Origin: Paenibacillus sp. 1_12 | Lineage (GTDB): Bacteria; Bacillota; Bacilli; Paenibacillales; NBRC-103111 | Direction of reading: 5' to 3' | Length of the DNA: 64,000 nt | NCBI RefSeq assembly: GCF_900114475.1 | Contig: NZ_FOTE01000019.1 | Coordinates: 1 to 64,000, forward strand | Part shown: in pieces, positions 44,401-52,408 of the stretch | How positions within the stretch are numbered: the first letter of the stretch is position 1 | Layout: each line of letters starts with the position of its first letter | Made by a program: the position numbers and the translations under genes | The notes under the pieces: model-generated | What the model was told of the DNA's origin: nothing | Databases searched by the model: none | The model's input: only the letters and a program-made list of their open reading frames with translations

Positions 44401-44652
44401 AGTTACAGTACCACCTGTCGTCTCCGTAAACCAGTAATTCTTATCTAACACACCATTGCTTTGTGATGACCAATCCTTGTAATTTGGCGCTTGACCTGTT
44501 GGAAAGTTCGTGCTGCTGTTAAAGTTCTCGTCCAAATAGTAGTTTTCCGCGCCTCCTGCTTGCACAACGGTTGAGTTAAGGTTAACGGCAGGTAGCATGC
44601 CTACCAGCAATGCGGCTATTAGCAGCATGCTTGTGAATCCTTTTTTTCTCAT
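38500..44652 (-). CDS. Giant surface protein: GH28 polygalacturonase-like with Big_2, FN3 and SLH domains
   Basis: About 2050 residues from ATG 44652 (AAGGGAG upstream; a longer reading has no ribosome site). Order: signal peptide; three modules of a LamG/concanavalin-like beta-sandwich (each with KWYNLKIVVNTNANTYDLW-like text) alternating with two Big_2 and two FN3 domains; GH28 right-handed helix from about 1015 to 1425 (FDVKNYGAIGDGTTKDTAAI; NRDGIDIVDS; NTGDDAICIKSGK); another Big_2; a cadherin-like sandwich; an N-rich linker; a domain of about 200 residues; three SLH repeats at the C-terminus. GH28 usually hydrolyses galacturonan. Here the first motif NTD is NRD and the conserved histidine site reads TNGLKFG, so specificity may differ. 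The surface-bound enzyme of the pectin locus. Confidence 0.85.
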   Translation of the reverse strand: MRKKGFTSMLLIAALLVGMLPAVNLNSTVVQAGGAENYYLDENFNSSTNFPTGQAPNYKDWSSQSNGVLDKNYWFTETTGGTVTVGNPPDASNRSVKITKSANNTNKAESSVDFTSQPLSGLVVVEASVMSSGPMTGTQVAPYITNGAGASIVKIQWNGGQIKANNAGMQNKVQAFNQDQWYDIKVVINTSSDTYDLYINGTSKLTGQALAASSGGSVGKVTLKMDSGDNTGTIYYDNLKIYTMKPSATVTGLEFDPATYSVYTGDVIQTVVKAVYSDKSKQVITSGNSFSSLNTSIASIDPTIGKITANIQGTTQVSVSNSVYSTPASATVNVNPLPTLMAPSGISTSTVTDTLVQLNWSAAPNTAKYYIYRTAAGSGQYSKIGESTTTPYTDSTVLASTAYDYMVSSVFVTPGGQVIESARSAKVSATTSAASGFIVNDDFNSMVTEALPTGWTDILAGTGKAAVAEIPSASDKSLGLFVANKTDAAEANRIFPGLTGKVAIEARVMTTGDQFSVAPYLYNSNDKAFMKFGFRNGYFVALGKTSTINAQPFEKNKWYNLKIVVNTNANTYDLWIDGVQQDIIREDMLLDFSGNTSITRVMFKADNSNASTSYVNNLKVYTMLPAQVEGINFDKSTYDLYTGDTFKAKVNSIDGDGAKENVTSSSMITSSNPSVATIDQTGEIIAVGVGTAQLTATYTVGQNVYQAQANVNVNSISTIAAPQGLSVGQEWNTSVTLNWIPAAGATKYSIYRANAQDSQYRYVGQSQPGIAAYIDNNVLPSTAYDYKVTSVFTTPGGQVIESVQSSKATAVTAAPLNNFPQAAKELTVNDSFNSDKTGNAPTGWVTDTSGGIVNVQEVPFPADKSIMISKSAAGNHASAEKTFPSLDGIVTVEAKVKAMERAGIKYIPYIYDSHGNIIARIAFNGTNIAYEKNGTWTHAGVTFDADKWYIIRAVLDTTANKYDLYIDGVKRGSGIPFVTQASDVGKLSFSIDSGNTGALYFDNIKVYNQASFIGGPPTPVFDVKNYGAIGDGTTKDTAAIQAAIEAAAGTGGSVYLHHGTFLSGMIELKSNMTLYIDSSATLKGSTSASDYPDTHPLTYNTQLGPEANCNKALIYANHVENVKIDGGGTIDGSGGSFSTGSEPTRPMAIYTVLSNNVTIQNLYITKSSMWTVVNAETDYLIIRNLYLDVKLASNRDGIDIVDSWHVVIEDVTVNTGDDAICIKSGKSRGVVDLLVRNSNVTASGTNGLKFGTASYGAFKNVRFEDVMVKGVKYCAMCVESVDGAEVSNITFQRIDVQDAGNPFFVILGKRSDRTTKDDKPRLGTMDTVRFQDIIGKDMNTSWASPIAGANMSDGTKYRLKNIYFENVHITYKGGRTTVPGNPPEYALGQYPESNIWRDLPAYGYYVRHADGVSFINSTTNVSPADARDPIVMVDAFNSTGIMLDSTKYSLQIGEAHTIKVTQRYENGDTLDVTGSSHFASSNTHVATVDAFGKVTAVSTGSSEITITNREYKVLVSVTVLDNVVLSSDASLSSLTITQGTITPVFDKEHNSYFANVGYAVDTVDITSIANSVQAVIAINGVATESGGIYTARLDVGINTIAVVVTAQDGTIQTYTLTITRDLIRYGNNDNNNNSNGANSNNGQPAQIGTTDPTNTEGIDSTSAISVNALLDKSTGTAKAEISASVLSNALDKAATDHNGVKTAEIQVPKVEGAQVYEPALPAGFVTNGDPKQKIALSTPFAIVELPGNMLKSSEVSASSTIAFPVEFVDKGVIGDSKLQDKIGDRPILKINMKVDGKVVKYENPQAAVTISIPYKPSDQEMKDSEHIVVWYIDGNGDAVKVPNGKYNTVTGRVTFKTTHFSMYAISYDYKTFEDIGDYGWAKKQIEVLASKGLINGTSDDAFTPAESITRADFLVLLVRTMGIAADIDDNFSDVSKSDYFYHDLGIARKVGISDGIGDNRFNPNGKISRQDMIVLCAKALQLTQMTSARGNASDLDIFTDNSIVASYAAESMASMVKEGLVMGDRNQLNPRSYTTRAEAAVLMYRIYNKQ

Positions 44653-44711
44653 AACATTCTCCCTTATGTTATATTTTTCAGGCTTCAACTCTTCGGAATT
44701 GCAAAGCCAGA

Positions 44712-46013
44712 TCAATACCGGATCAATATCGGATCAATACCGGCTGGAACTTCAAAAGAATCCATGCGTTCCACTGTTAAATCACGGACATGATCCGCGT
44801 AAAGGCGTCCCCTGTCGGGAATGCTGTCCGACTGCTCCTGTTGAATGCGGATATCACTTAGAAGCAAACCGTCGACGTTAACAGCGATGAATTGGTAAGG
44901 ATGCAAAGCGTGATTGAGCCGATCGGGATCGATCTCAACACGACGGGCCCCCGGCGGTTTGGTTGTATTCGCCAAATTGCAAGGGCCGGATACGTTCCAA
45001 ATAATATTGCGGAAGCGAATATTCTCAATGGGCTGCTCTGGAATCCCTTCGATGTAGCACCGTCCCTTTGCCGTCACCGTAATATTATCAAATGTAATGT
45101 TTCGGATACGTCCTATCTTCGGTTCCTTGTAATAACGGGGAGTAATGTCTAATATAATCGGGAATTCATTGCGTGCTTCAATGACCATGTTGCTGAACAC
45201 CATATTTTCGTATACGCTTCCATCCTTCATGTAGAGAGCAAGCGCCACATCCGTATTATAGATGATGCAGTTATTAAAAGTGATGTTGCGAACGGATCCG
45301 GTAGCTTCTGTACCGATTTTAAGAGCGGCATGCCGGGAACTAAGTATGCAATTGGTTACCGTAATATTTTCACACAAGTCTCCTTCCGTGCTTTTAATCA
45401 CAATACAATCGTCGCCTGTCTTAATATTGCAATCGCTGATGATGACATTTTTACAACCATCGGGATCAATGCCGTCGGTATTAATACGATTCATGTCGGC
45501 CAAGATGGTAAGCCCCCGTACCATCACATCCTCGCAGCGCATCAGATGTAAAGTCCAAAAGCAAGAATATTGCAGCGTGACATCCAGAAATTTAACATTT
45601 TTACAATCCCGATAAAATACTAAGGCAGGCCGAAATTTCACTTCTGCGGCCGCAGACGGAGGTAGAGGACTGGCGCCTCCGCCATCGATGATGCCTTGCC
45701 CTGTAATCGAGACGTTGTCCACACCATCGGCCCAAATTAATGCTTGGATTTGACCAGGCAAATTTCCGTAAGGCGTCTTGCAAATTTCAGGAAAAAGCGC
45801 TGGATTATCTGCCCCTCGGATGATAGCACCCATTTCCAGATGCAAACACACATTCGAGCGGATTTGAATCGTTCCGCACAGATAAGCTCCTTGCGGCACA
45901 AGAACCATGCCTCCACCGTTTCGGCTGCAATCGTCAATAGCTGATTGGATCGCCTTATGATCTAATGTCGATCCGTCCCCAATAGCTCCAAAATGCTTCA
46001 CATTATAGCTCAT
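44712..46013 (-). CDS. Cytoplasmic GH28 family glycosidase
   Basis: 433 residues without signal peptide. GH28 hallmarks: VKHFGAIGDGSTLDHKAIQS near the N-terminus, INTDGIDPDGC, IKTGDDCIVIKS, then SSRHAALKIGTEATGSVRN in the position of the usual G-H-G motif. GAGGAG ribosome site. Placed after the transporter genes and before the surface enzyme, it probably cleaves imported galacturonate-containing oligosaccharides inside the cell. Whether it acts on polygalacturonate, rhamnogalacturonan or another galacturonide cannot be told. Confidence 0.88.
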   Translation of the reverse strand: MSYNVKHFGAIGDGSTLDHKAIQSAIDDCSRNGGGMVLVPQGAYLCGTIQIRSNVCLHLEMGAIIRGADNPALFPEICKTPYGNLPGQIQALIWADGVDNVSITGQGIIDGGGASPLPPSAAAEVKFRPALVFYRDCKNVKFLDVTLQYSCFWTLHLMRCEDVMVRGLTILADMNRINTDGIDPDGCKNVIISDCNIKTGDDCIVIKSTEGDLCENITVTNCILSSRHAALKIGTEATGSVRNITFNNCIIYNTDVALALYMKDGSVYENMVFSNMVIEARNEFPIILDITPRYYKEPKIGRIRNITFDNITVTAKGRCYIEGIPEQPIENIRFRNIIWNVSGPCNLANTTKPPGARRVEIDPDRLNHALHPYQFIAVNVDGLLLSDIRIQQEQSDSIPDRGRLYADHVRDLTVERMDSFEVPAGIDPILIRY

Positions 46014-46050
46014 ATTGATCTCCTCTCAAGTGTAAAGGTCATGATACAAA

Positions 46051-46079
46051 CCCCAAAGAACGAACATCCGTCTTCGGGG
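46051..46079 (-). terminator. Hairpin between binding-protein gene and GH28 gene
   Basis: CCCCAAAGA (46051-46059) pairs with TCTTCGGGG (46071-46079) with one wobble pair. The minus-strand side continues TTTGTATC, a weak U-tract. It may end part of the transcripts or protect the binding-protein mRNA, giving less enzyme than binding protein. Confidence 0.5.
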
Positions 46080-46100
46080 TACTTTGTTTTTGGAAACGAA

Positions 46101-47747
46101 TTATTTTTTATTCAAGAACTTATAAATGTCCTGCGTGAGGAATGCCTTGTCTTTGTTATCCGCGTACCACTTAGCATACCAATCTTCCAATTGCTTTCCT
46201 CCGCCTTTATCCCACACTGCTTTCGCATCCGCGAGCGCCTTGTCAATCGTGTAAGTCGATCCGCTAACAATCGATTTAGCCCATATACTCGTAATTTGCA
46301 GACTGAGATCAGCATTGATTTTTGCAAGGTCAGTCGGCAAATTAGGCATATGTTCAGAAAGTGTTAAATCCGGCATAGGTCTTTCAGGCGATTCATAGGC
46401 TTCCCGAGCTTGCTTGATGAAAGTTAAGTAAGCATTTTGATCGGGTACCTGTGGATCGAAAGAGCTCTCCGTTTGGTTGCAAGCCCCCACTAAGTCTGGT
46501 GACGTTTGCATAGCAAGATCAGGTACATAAACAAGCTCTTTTTTGTTTTTCTCCAAATCAATCGGTGCTGGGCATCCGTTAGCTCCTTGCTTCCAATGGG
46601 TACCTTCCAATCCGTACTTCATGACCACTGCTGTTTCTTTAGATGCTATGAAATCGATGTATTTCACTGCAGCTACCGGATCCTTAGCACCCCGATAAAC
46701 GACGGTAGTCATTTGCGCCGGATTAAGAAAGTTCATACTGAATTGGCCGAATTGCGTCTTTGGCAAAGGCATCGGCAATATTTCTGCGCCAGGCACATTT
46801 TTCTTCAACGTTTGGTAGTTGGATAATCCCGGATTGAATTGCTGCGAATGCTGCATCGCATATATCCCAAGCTTACCGCTAAGCCAATCCTGCTTTGCCT
46901 TTTCGCCATTTTTGTCGGTAAGGTAATCTTTGTCTACTATGCCCTCGTCAAATAGCATTTTCTTAAATTCGTTGCTAGCTTTTGTTCTGTCCCAATCGTA
47001 TGTGAGCTTTCCATCCTTAACGACCCAACCAACATCGCCATACATCTTACTGATCGCCATTCCAGTATCAGCGGCGATTGAAATTCCATAGGTATTCTTT
47101 TTCCCATCCCCATCCGGATCCTGTTCTGTGAAAGCTTTAGCAACCTTAAAAAGCTCCTCTGGTGTCTGAGGCATTGGCAGATTCAGCTTTTTCAACCAAT
47201 CGGCACGAATAATAAGAGAATACATGGACATCGTTCCCTGCAATCGGCCTATTTCATAAAGCTTACCGTCCGGCTTGGTTCCTGCCTTTTTCAACTGTGG
47301 GTATTGCTCCAGCAGCTTTTTGTAGTTAGGTGCATACTTGTCAATTAAATCGTCTAACGGCAGCAGCTGCTTTTGTTGATACAATAGATCACGATACTGC
47401 GGGTCGTACTCATTGATGACATCAGGTACTTCTCCCGAGGCGAATAAGGTATTAAATTTAGCGATAGAGTCCGTTCTTGGAATCAAAATATATTTCACAT
47501 CGGTGGGCCCATTTTTATTAACCCAGTCAGTCCACCTGCTTTTATCCATTGTGCCTTCTTCCGCAGGGACACGTCCTCGGTCGTAAAGTGTGACGGTCGC
47601 TGCCCCTCTAACTGCAGCCTGTGTTGTTGCCTTTCCGTTATCGGATTTTGGTTGCTCCTGCTTACTGTCTGCGCAACCAACAACCAGAGAACTGGACAAA
47701 GCGGTTAGAGCAAGCATAGACATCCATTTTTGTGAAGAAATCATCAT
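46101..47747 (-). CDS. LplA/YtcQ-type oligosaccharide-binding lipoprotein
   Basis: 548 residues. Signal LALTALSSSLVVGC (lipobox VVGC), then a large family-1 binding fold: VTLYDRGRVPAEEGTMDKSR; FTEQDPDGDGKKNTYGISIA, a calcium-loop-like segment common in these proteins; WLSGKLGIYAMQHSQQF. Usual length for the LplA group (about 500-550). Upstream of the GH28 genes and downstream of the two permeases in the same operon, so pectin oligosaccharides are the probable ligand. Confidence 0.88.
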   Translation of the reverse strand: MMISSQKWMSMLALTALSSSLVVGCADSKQEQPKSDNGKATTQAAVRGAATVTLYDRGRVPAEEGTMDKSRWTDWVNKNGPTDVKYILIPRTDSIAKFNTLFASGEVPDVINEYDPQYRDLLYQQKQLLPLDDLIDKYAPNYKKLLEQYPQLKKAGTKPDGKLYEIGRLQGTMSMYSLIIRADWLKKLNLPMPQTPEELFKVAKAFTEQDPDGDGKKNTYGISIAADTGMAISKMYGDVGWVVKDGKLTYDWDRTKASNEFKKMLFDEGIVDKDYLTDKNGEKAKQDWLSGKLGIYAMQHSQQFNPGLSNYQTLKKNVPGAEILPMPLPKTQFGQFSMNFLNPAQMTTVVYRGAKDPVAAVKYIDFIASKETAVVMKYGLEGTHWKQGANGCPAPIDLEKNKKELVYVPDLAMQTSPDLVGACNQTESSFDPQVPDQNAYLTFIKQAREAYESPERPMPDLTLSEHMPNLPTDLAKINADLSLQITSIWAKSIVSGSTYTIDKALADAKAVWDKGGGKQLEDWYAKWYADNKDKAFLTQDIYKFLNKK

Positions 47748-47819
47748 TCTTTTGCCTCCTTGAAATGTTTTTTCCTTGTCTATTTTTCTATCCCTTGCAA
47801 AAAATAAAAACGGAACAAG

Positions 47820-48695
47820 TTACCCTTTGACGGAACCGATCATCACACCTTTGACGAAATATTTTTGCACAAAAGGATATACAACCAACATAGGTGCGAT
47901 CATTATGATGATAGCGGCGCTCTTGATTGAATTTGGAGTGACTGCCTCGACGTCATCGGGTTGTAAATTGTTCATTTGCTGCAATAGCTGCTGGCTTTGC
48001 ACCATTTTTTGCACGAGAACGGTAAGGTTGAACAGTTTCGTATCATTGATGTAAATCAGCACGCTCATAAACGCGTTCCAGAAACCAACACCATAAAAAA
48101 GCGCCAATGTGGCAACTACCGGCAGCGAGAGCGGCATGATGATTTGGCCCAGCAATCTCAGTTCCCCACAGCCGTCTATCCGGGCAGCCTCCTCTACCTC
48201 CACAGGGATATTATCGAAAAAAGTGCGCATAACAAGCATGTTGTAAGTACTGATGAGCCCAGGCAGCCAAAGAGCGCCATAGGAATTGACAAGGCCAAGC
48301 GATTTAACAAGCAAGTAAGTTGGGATCAAACCACCGCTGAATAACATAGTAAACACCATAGCCATCGTAAAAAATTTCCGTCCCCAAAAATATTTACGCG
48401 ATAGCGGATATGCTGCCATAATCGTAAACAGCATGCTGAGCAATACGCCAACCAGCGTAATGACCACACTATTCTGAAAGGCTAGAACGATATTAGTTCC
48501 TTTGAGTAATGCTTTATATGAATCCAAGTTAAAGCCGATAGGCCACAAGGAAACAAAGCCGGATGCAACCGCATTCTGATTGCTAACGGATACGGCAAAA
48601 ATATTGATGATCGGCAGTAGGCAGCTAAGCGCTACTAAAGTCATGACGATATAATTTACAACATAAAATAGCGATTCACCCTTTGTGTCGTTCAT
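47820..48695 (-). CDS. LplC/YtcP-type ABC permease
   Basis: 291 residues, six membrane helices, EAA loop EEAARIDGCGELRLLGQIIM then PLSLPVVATLALF, and C-terminus YPFVQKYFVKGVMIGSVKG typical of the group. ATG 48695 chosen with AGGTGGAG upstream; the longer reading starts at a TTG inside that region. It lies 14 bases from the partner permease gene. Confidence 0.9.
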   Translation of the reverse strand: MNDTKGESLFYVVNYIVMTLVALSCLLPIINIFAVSVSNQNAVASGFVSLWPIGFNLDSYKALLKGTNIVLAFQNSVVITLVGVLLSMLFTIMAAYPLSRKYFWGRKFFTMAMVFTMLFSGGLIPTYLLVKSLGLVNSYGALWLPGLISTYNMLVMRTFFDNIPVEVEEAARIDGCGELRLLGQIIMPLSLPVVATLALFYGVGFWNAFMSVLIYINDTKLFNLTVLVQKMVQSQQLLQQMNNLQPDDVEAVTPNSIKSAAIIIMIAPMLVVYPFVQKYFVKGVMIGSVKG

Positions 48696-48709
48696 AACGC
48701 TCCACCTTT

Positions 48710-49672
48710 TTACCAAAGTCCTTGACCAAACGCACGAGCGATTCGATTGGTTACCGCTACGAGAACAATCCCAATTAGCGATTCGAACAAGCCCATTGCC
48801 GCGGTAACACTAAAGTTAGCTCCTTGTAAACCTATTTTGAAAATATAAGTGCTAATTACCTCGGATACTTGAGAAACAACCTGGTTTTGTAGCACGTAGA
48901 CATGATCGAATCCGACTTCCATAACATGACCCATTGACAAAATGAGCATTAAAATAATGGTTGGACGAATTCCAGGGAGTGTAACGTGCCATATTTTCCG
49001 CCATTTCCCCGCTCCATCCATATTGGCAGCTTCATATAAGCTGGGATCGATTGTGGTGAGCGAAGCTAAATAAATAATGGCACTAAACCCGGCCTCTTTC
49101 CATATCCCTGATCCGACGAAGATAGATACCCAAGAGACATCGTGGTACAGAAATGCATAGCTTGAAAAGCCCAGCAGCTTCATTAATCCGTTGACGATGC
49201 CGGTCTGCTCGGCAAATACCGTCACCACAATGCCGCCGACAATGATCCACGACAAGAAGTGGGGAAGGTAGACCAGCGTTTGCACTGATTTTCTAAACCA
49301 CAGCTTTCTTACCTCGTTCATCATGATAGCTAGAAGAATTGGAAACGGAAAGCCTACAAAAACGCGGAGACAGCTGAGCAGCATCGTATTGTAGATGATT
49401 TCCCGCGAATAGTTGTTTTCAAACAAATATTTGAAATGTTTGAACCCTACCCATTCACTGCCCATAATTCCGTCAAAAAAATTGTAATCCTTAAATGCGA
49501 TCACCAAACCGAGCATTGGTATGTACTTGAACACGATATAGAACAGAATGACCGGCATAAACATGGCCATAAGAGGAATGTTCTGTTTAATAATCCGCGA
49601 TCTGCGCAGCTTGACGGATACATCCGCACGCTGCACGGTTTCCCTAGACAAAGGTGACTGAGCCTTGATCAT
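48710..49672 (-). CDS. LplB-type ABC permease
   Basis: 320 residues. A basic cytoplasmic N-terminus leads to six helices (IPLMAMFMPVILFYIVFKYI first). Conserved YEAANMDGAGKWRKIWHVTL EAA loop, and FLSWIIVGGIVVTVFAEQTG after the third helix. Partner of the LplC-like permease; an ATPase of the MsmX kind encoded elsewhere is expected. First transporter gene after the regulator. Confidence 0.9.
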   Translation of the reverse strand: MIKAQSPLSRETVQRADVSVKLRRSRIIKQNIPLMAMFMPVILFYIVFKYIPMLGLVIAFKDYNFFDGIMGSEWVGFKHFKYLFENNYSREIIYNTMLLSCLRVFVGFPFPILLAIMMNEVRKLWFRKSVQTLVYLPHFLSWIIVGGIVVTVFAEQTGIVNGLMKLLGFSSYAFLYHDVSWVSIFVGSGIWKEAGFSAIIYLASLTTIDPSLYEAANMDGAGKWRKIWHVTLPGIRPTIILMLILSMGHVMEVGFDHVYVLQNQVVSQVSEVISTYIFKIGLQGANFSVTAAMGLFESLIGIVLVAVTNRIARAFGQGLW

Positions 49673-49875
49673 TTGTTTCGATTACCTCCTCTCTTTCGTT
49701 GTGTATGATTCGTTTGCAAATTGATCTTAATTGACGAGGGCTGGAGGTGTATATAGATATGTTTTAATGTGATATGCAAAAAGAAAAAAAACCCTTCCCG
49801 TCTAATTTCTAAGAAAGAAGAGCTTTGAAAAACAGTCAGTATTCATTTTGTTACGGAATATACAATTTAGCAAAA

Positions 49876-52122
49876 TCAAGGCAGCGTGCCCTTTCTGTAA
49901 TCTCCTGGGGTGCTCCCTACATGCTTTTTAAAGACGCGAATGAAAGATACCGGTAACGAATAGCCAACCTGAGCGGCTACATCCTGGATAGAAAGGCTAG
50001 TTTCCAATAGAAGTTTCTTGGCCCGCTCTATGCGTATCGTGGTTAAATAATCAATGAACTTCTCACCAAATTCTTCTTTGAATAATCGGCTCAAATAGTT
50101 GGGATGTAATTCAAACCGGTCGCTGAGTGACGATAGGCTAAGGTCAGTATCAGCAAAATGCGTTTCGATATACGCCTTCATTTCACCTATTAACTGATAA
50201 TGGGTTTTGCCTTCCCGTATGCGCCGCATATCTTCGGCTGCCCTGTTTAATACGTCATAAAAGCGTAAATCCAATTCCTTCAATGTTTCGAAATGGTCTA
50301 ATATTGCATTCAATTCGGGCATCTTCTGCTCCCACACCTGCTGCAGCTCTTCGGACAATTCAACCGATTCACGGTACATCTGATAAACCATATAGTTCAT
50401 CATGCTAATTAATTCATCCTTGGGAGTGGACCTCGACTGAATTTCCTTAAAAATCTTTGCATATTCTTCCTTCCAATTCTCGTCACCAAGCCGAAACGAT
50501 TGGGTGATGGAACGGATGCTTTGGAGACTTTTAAACATATCTTTGTGGATAGGTTGTCTAACGATCTGAGAATGATCCAACAATCGGTTGTTCCCGAGCG
50601 TCAACTTGTATTGTAATGCCTCCATTGCATCGTCGTAACAAACTGAAACTCCTTCAAGATGCTCCGTAATGGAGCCAATACCAATCGTAACTGTAAACGG
50701 CAGATTGGCAGATACCCATCGGATCGTTTCATCCCCAACTACATGTATCAGACCATCGCCGTCCATACCAACTGCGATGGGAAATATCACCGCCAAATGA
50801 TGTGTATCTATCCATTCACTCCATATGGTTACCCCATGGTTCTGGCAAATCTCCTTCAGGACGCTGCTTACGGCAAACTTCAGAAGGTTTTGATCCTTCA
50901 CATTGTAGGTGCTAATAAACTTTGTATATGTATCGATTTCCACAACGATAACCGCATAGCTTTCGAAGTCCTCTCCGAATCCCTTATACAGAAGTTCATC
51001 CGCCCATCTGGAAGGGTTAACCGTCAGGTTGCCATCGAGCAATTCCTGGAAGAAATGTTTGCTTCGATAGGCTTGATTCTCTTCATATTGTTTCTCGTAG
51101 CGGATCGATTGCTCGATCAAATTGTGAATACCAACTTCGATGAACTTGAACTCATCACTATCCGCTTTCCCCGCGAAAGCGTTACTGCGGTTTTGCGAAT
51201 ATTGGTAAATGTGAGCCATAATCGTTTCAATAGGCTTGTAATTTTGGCGAGTAATATAAAATATCCAAATACCACCTGCTAATAAGCTAAAGATTCCGAT
51301 GCTCATCCACACATAGCTTAATACCGAAAACACTCCGAACAGTTGCATATCGGCAAAATTGCTGTCAACTTCCCAGCCCGTATATTCGGATGTTACCTTC
51401 GTAATCGCTGAAGGTCGCGCTTGAACAGTTGCATCTGCTACCCACTGGCTGTCGCCGAACAAAAAGGAACCGTGCTTATCAAATACATCGATATGGCTTA
51501 TTTTCGAATTAAGCATCGGTTGAACAAGCTGTTTAAGTGAATCTAACCGAATGTTTACTACGATATAACCTTCGTTTCCGAATGGTGGGACCATCTTTTT
51601 GACGATAGTGATTACAGGCCTACCCTGTTTATTTTCAATATTCTCTTGGTACATTCTCAAATCAGTGTACCGCCTCGGGATACCGTTCTCTATTCCCCGC
51701 AATAAAAATTCCCGATCCCCAAACTCATCGAACGATGAGGAGGATTTGTCGGTGAGCACGACTTGATCGGAACTTCGGTACAAATAAACCGAATCAATTA
51801 GCGGGACATACCGCAACAGATCAAACAATTCGATCGAAGCCTCAAAACTGGAATAGTATTTGTTGGAGGAATCTTCATTTCTGAAGAAGTGAGCGTATTT
51901 ATTATTGGACATCACTTCTTTGGTAATCGTTTGGTCAATAGAAATTAGTGAGGAGTCAATGGTTTCAAGAATGCGCTTTACATAAATTTCGTTCGCTTTC
52001 TTAGCCTCCTGCTTGGAAAATTCACTCATGGACATAAAGAATACAGTAATTAGAATGATGACCACGACAAAAAAAATAGGGAGATAAGAAAGCAGCAGAC
52101 GGCTGCGCCAATTGAATTTCAT
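49876..52122 (-). CDS. Membrane-bound AraC-type regulator with Cache and GGDEF-like domains
   Basis: 748 residues. Helix 1 LLLSYLPIFFVVVIILITVF, an extracellular Cache-like domain of about 240 residues, helix 2 (SYVWMSIGIFSLLAGGIWIF), then a degenerate GGDEF-like domain (YAVIVVEIDTYTKFISTYNV ... YDDAMEALQYKLTLGNNR) and a C-terminal AraC double helix-turn-helix (MKAYIETHFADTDLSLSSLS; VAAQVGYSLPVSFIRVFKKH). A one-component sensor: no kinase or receiver. It is in the same direction as, and 200 bases upstream of, the transporter genes, which it probably activates on sensing pectin fragments. Confidence 0.88.
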   Translation of the reverse strand: MKFNWRSRLLLSYLPIFFVVVIILITVFFMSMSEFSKQEAKKANEIYVKRILETIDSSLISIDQTITKEVMSNNKYAHFFRNEDSSNKYYSSFEASIELFDLLRYVPLIDSVYLYRSSDQVVLTDKSSSSFDEFGDREFLLRGIENGIPRRYTDLRMYQENIENKQGRPVITIVKKMVPPFGNEGYIVVNIRLDSLKQLVQPMLNSKISHIDVFDKHGSFLFGDSQWVADATVQARPSAITKVTSEYTGWEVDSNFADMQLFGVFSVLSYVWMSIGIFSLLAGGIWIFYITRQNYKPIETIMAHIYQYSQNRSNAFAGKADSDEFKFIEVGIHNLIEQSIRYEKQYEENQAYRSKHFFQELLDGNLTVNPSRWADELLYKGFGEDFESYAVIVVEIDTYTKFISTYNVKDQNLLKFAVSSVLKEICQNHGVTIWSEWIDTHHLAVIFPIAVGMDGDGLIHVVGDETIRWVSANLPFTVTIGIGSITEHLEGVSVCYDDAMEALQYKLTLGNNRLLDHSQIVRQPIHKDMFKSLQSIRSITQSFRLGDENWKEEYAKIFKEIQSRSTPKDELISMMNYMVYQMYRESVELSEELQQVWEQKMPELNAILDHFETLKELDLRFYDVLNRAAEDMRRIREGKTHYQLIGEMKAYIETHFADTDLSLSSLSDRFELHPNYLSRLFKEEFGEKFIDYLTTIRIERAKKLLLETSLSIQDVAAQVGYSLPVSFIRVFKKHVGSTPGDYRKGTLP

Positions 52123-52342
52123 AATGCCTCCTGTGTGAACTGTATAAGCTGCTTCATCTCATGTGGGGATAAAAAAACCTCATCCAATATAATCTACTAT
52201 AATCTACACCTAACAATTTGAAAACCTTATTCATATAGTAGTAAAGGAAATAAAGATATTTACAAGGAAACACGAATAAACACCGCGTGCCCTATTCTCA
52301 TATCGAACCAATAGGGTTGCGTTGTTATTCAGATCCTAATGT

Positions 52343-52367
52343 GCGGAGGAAAAGTTCCTTCCTCCGC
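52343..52367. terminator. Hairpin after the Gfo/Idh gene
   Basis: GCGGAGGAA (52343-52351) pairs perfectly with TTCCTCCGC (52359-52367). The downstream U-tract is weak on both strands, so termination efficiency is uncertain. The rest of 52123-52408 shows nothing else. Confidence 0.5.
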
Positions 52368-52408
52368 TATTAATCTATTTGGACACCATTATTATAATCG
52401 AGAGTTTA

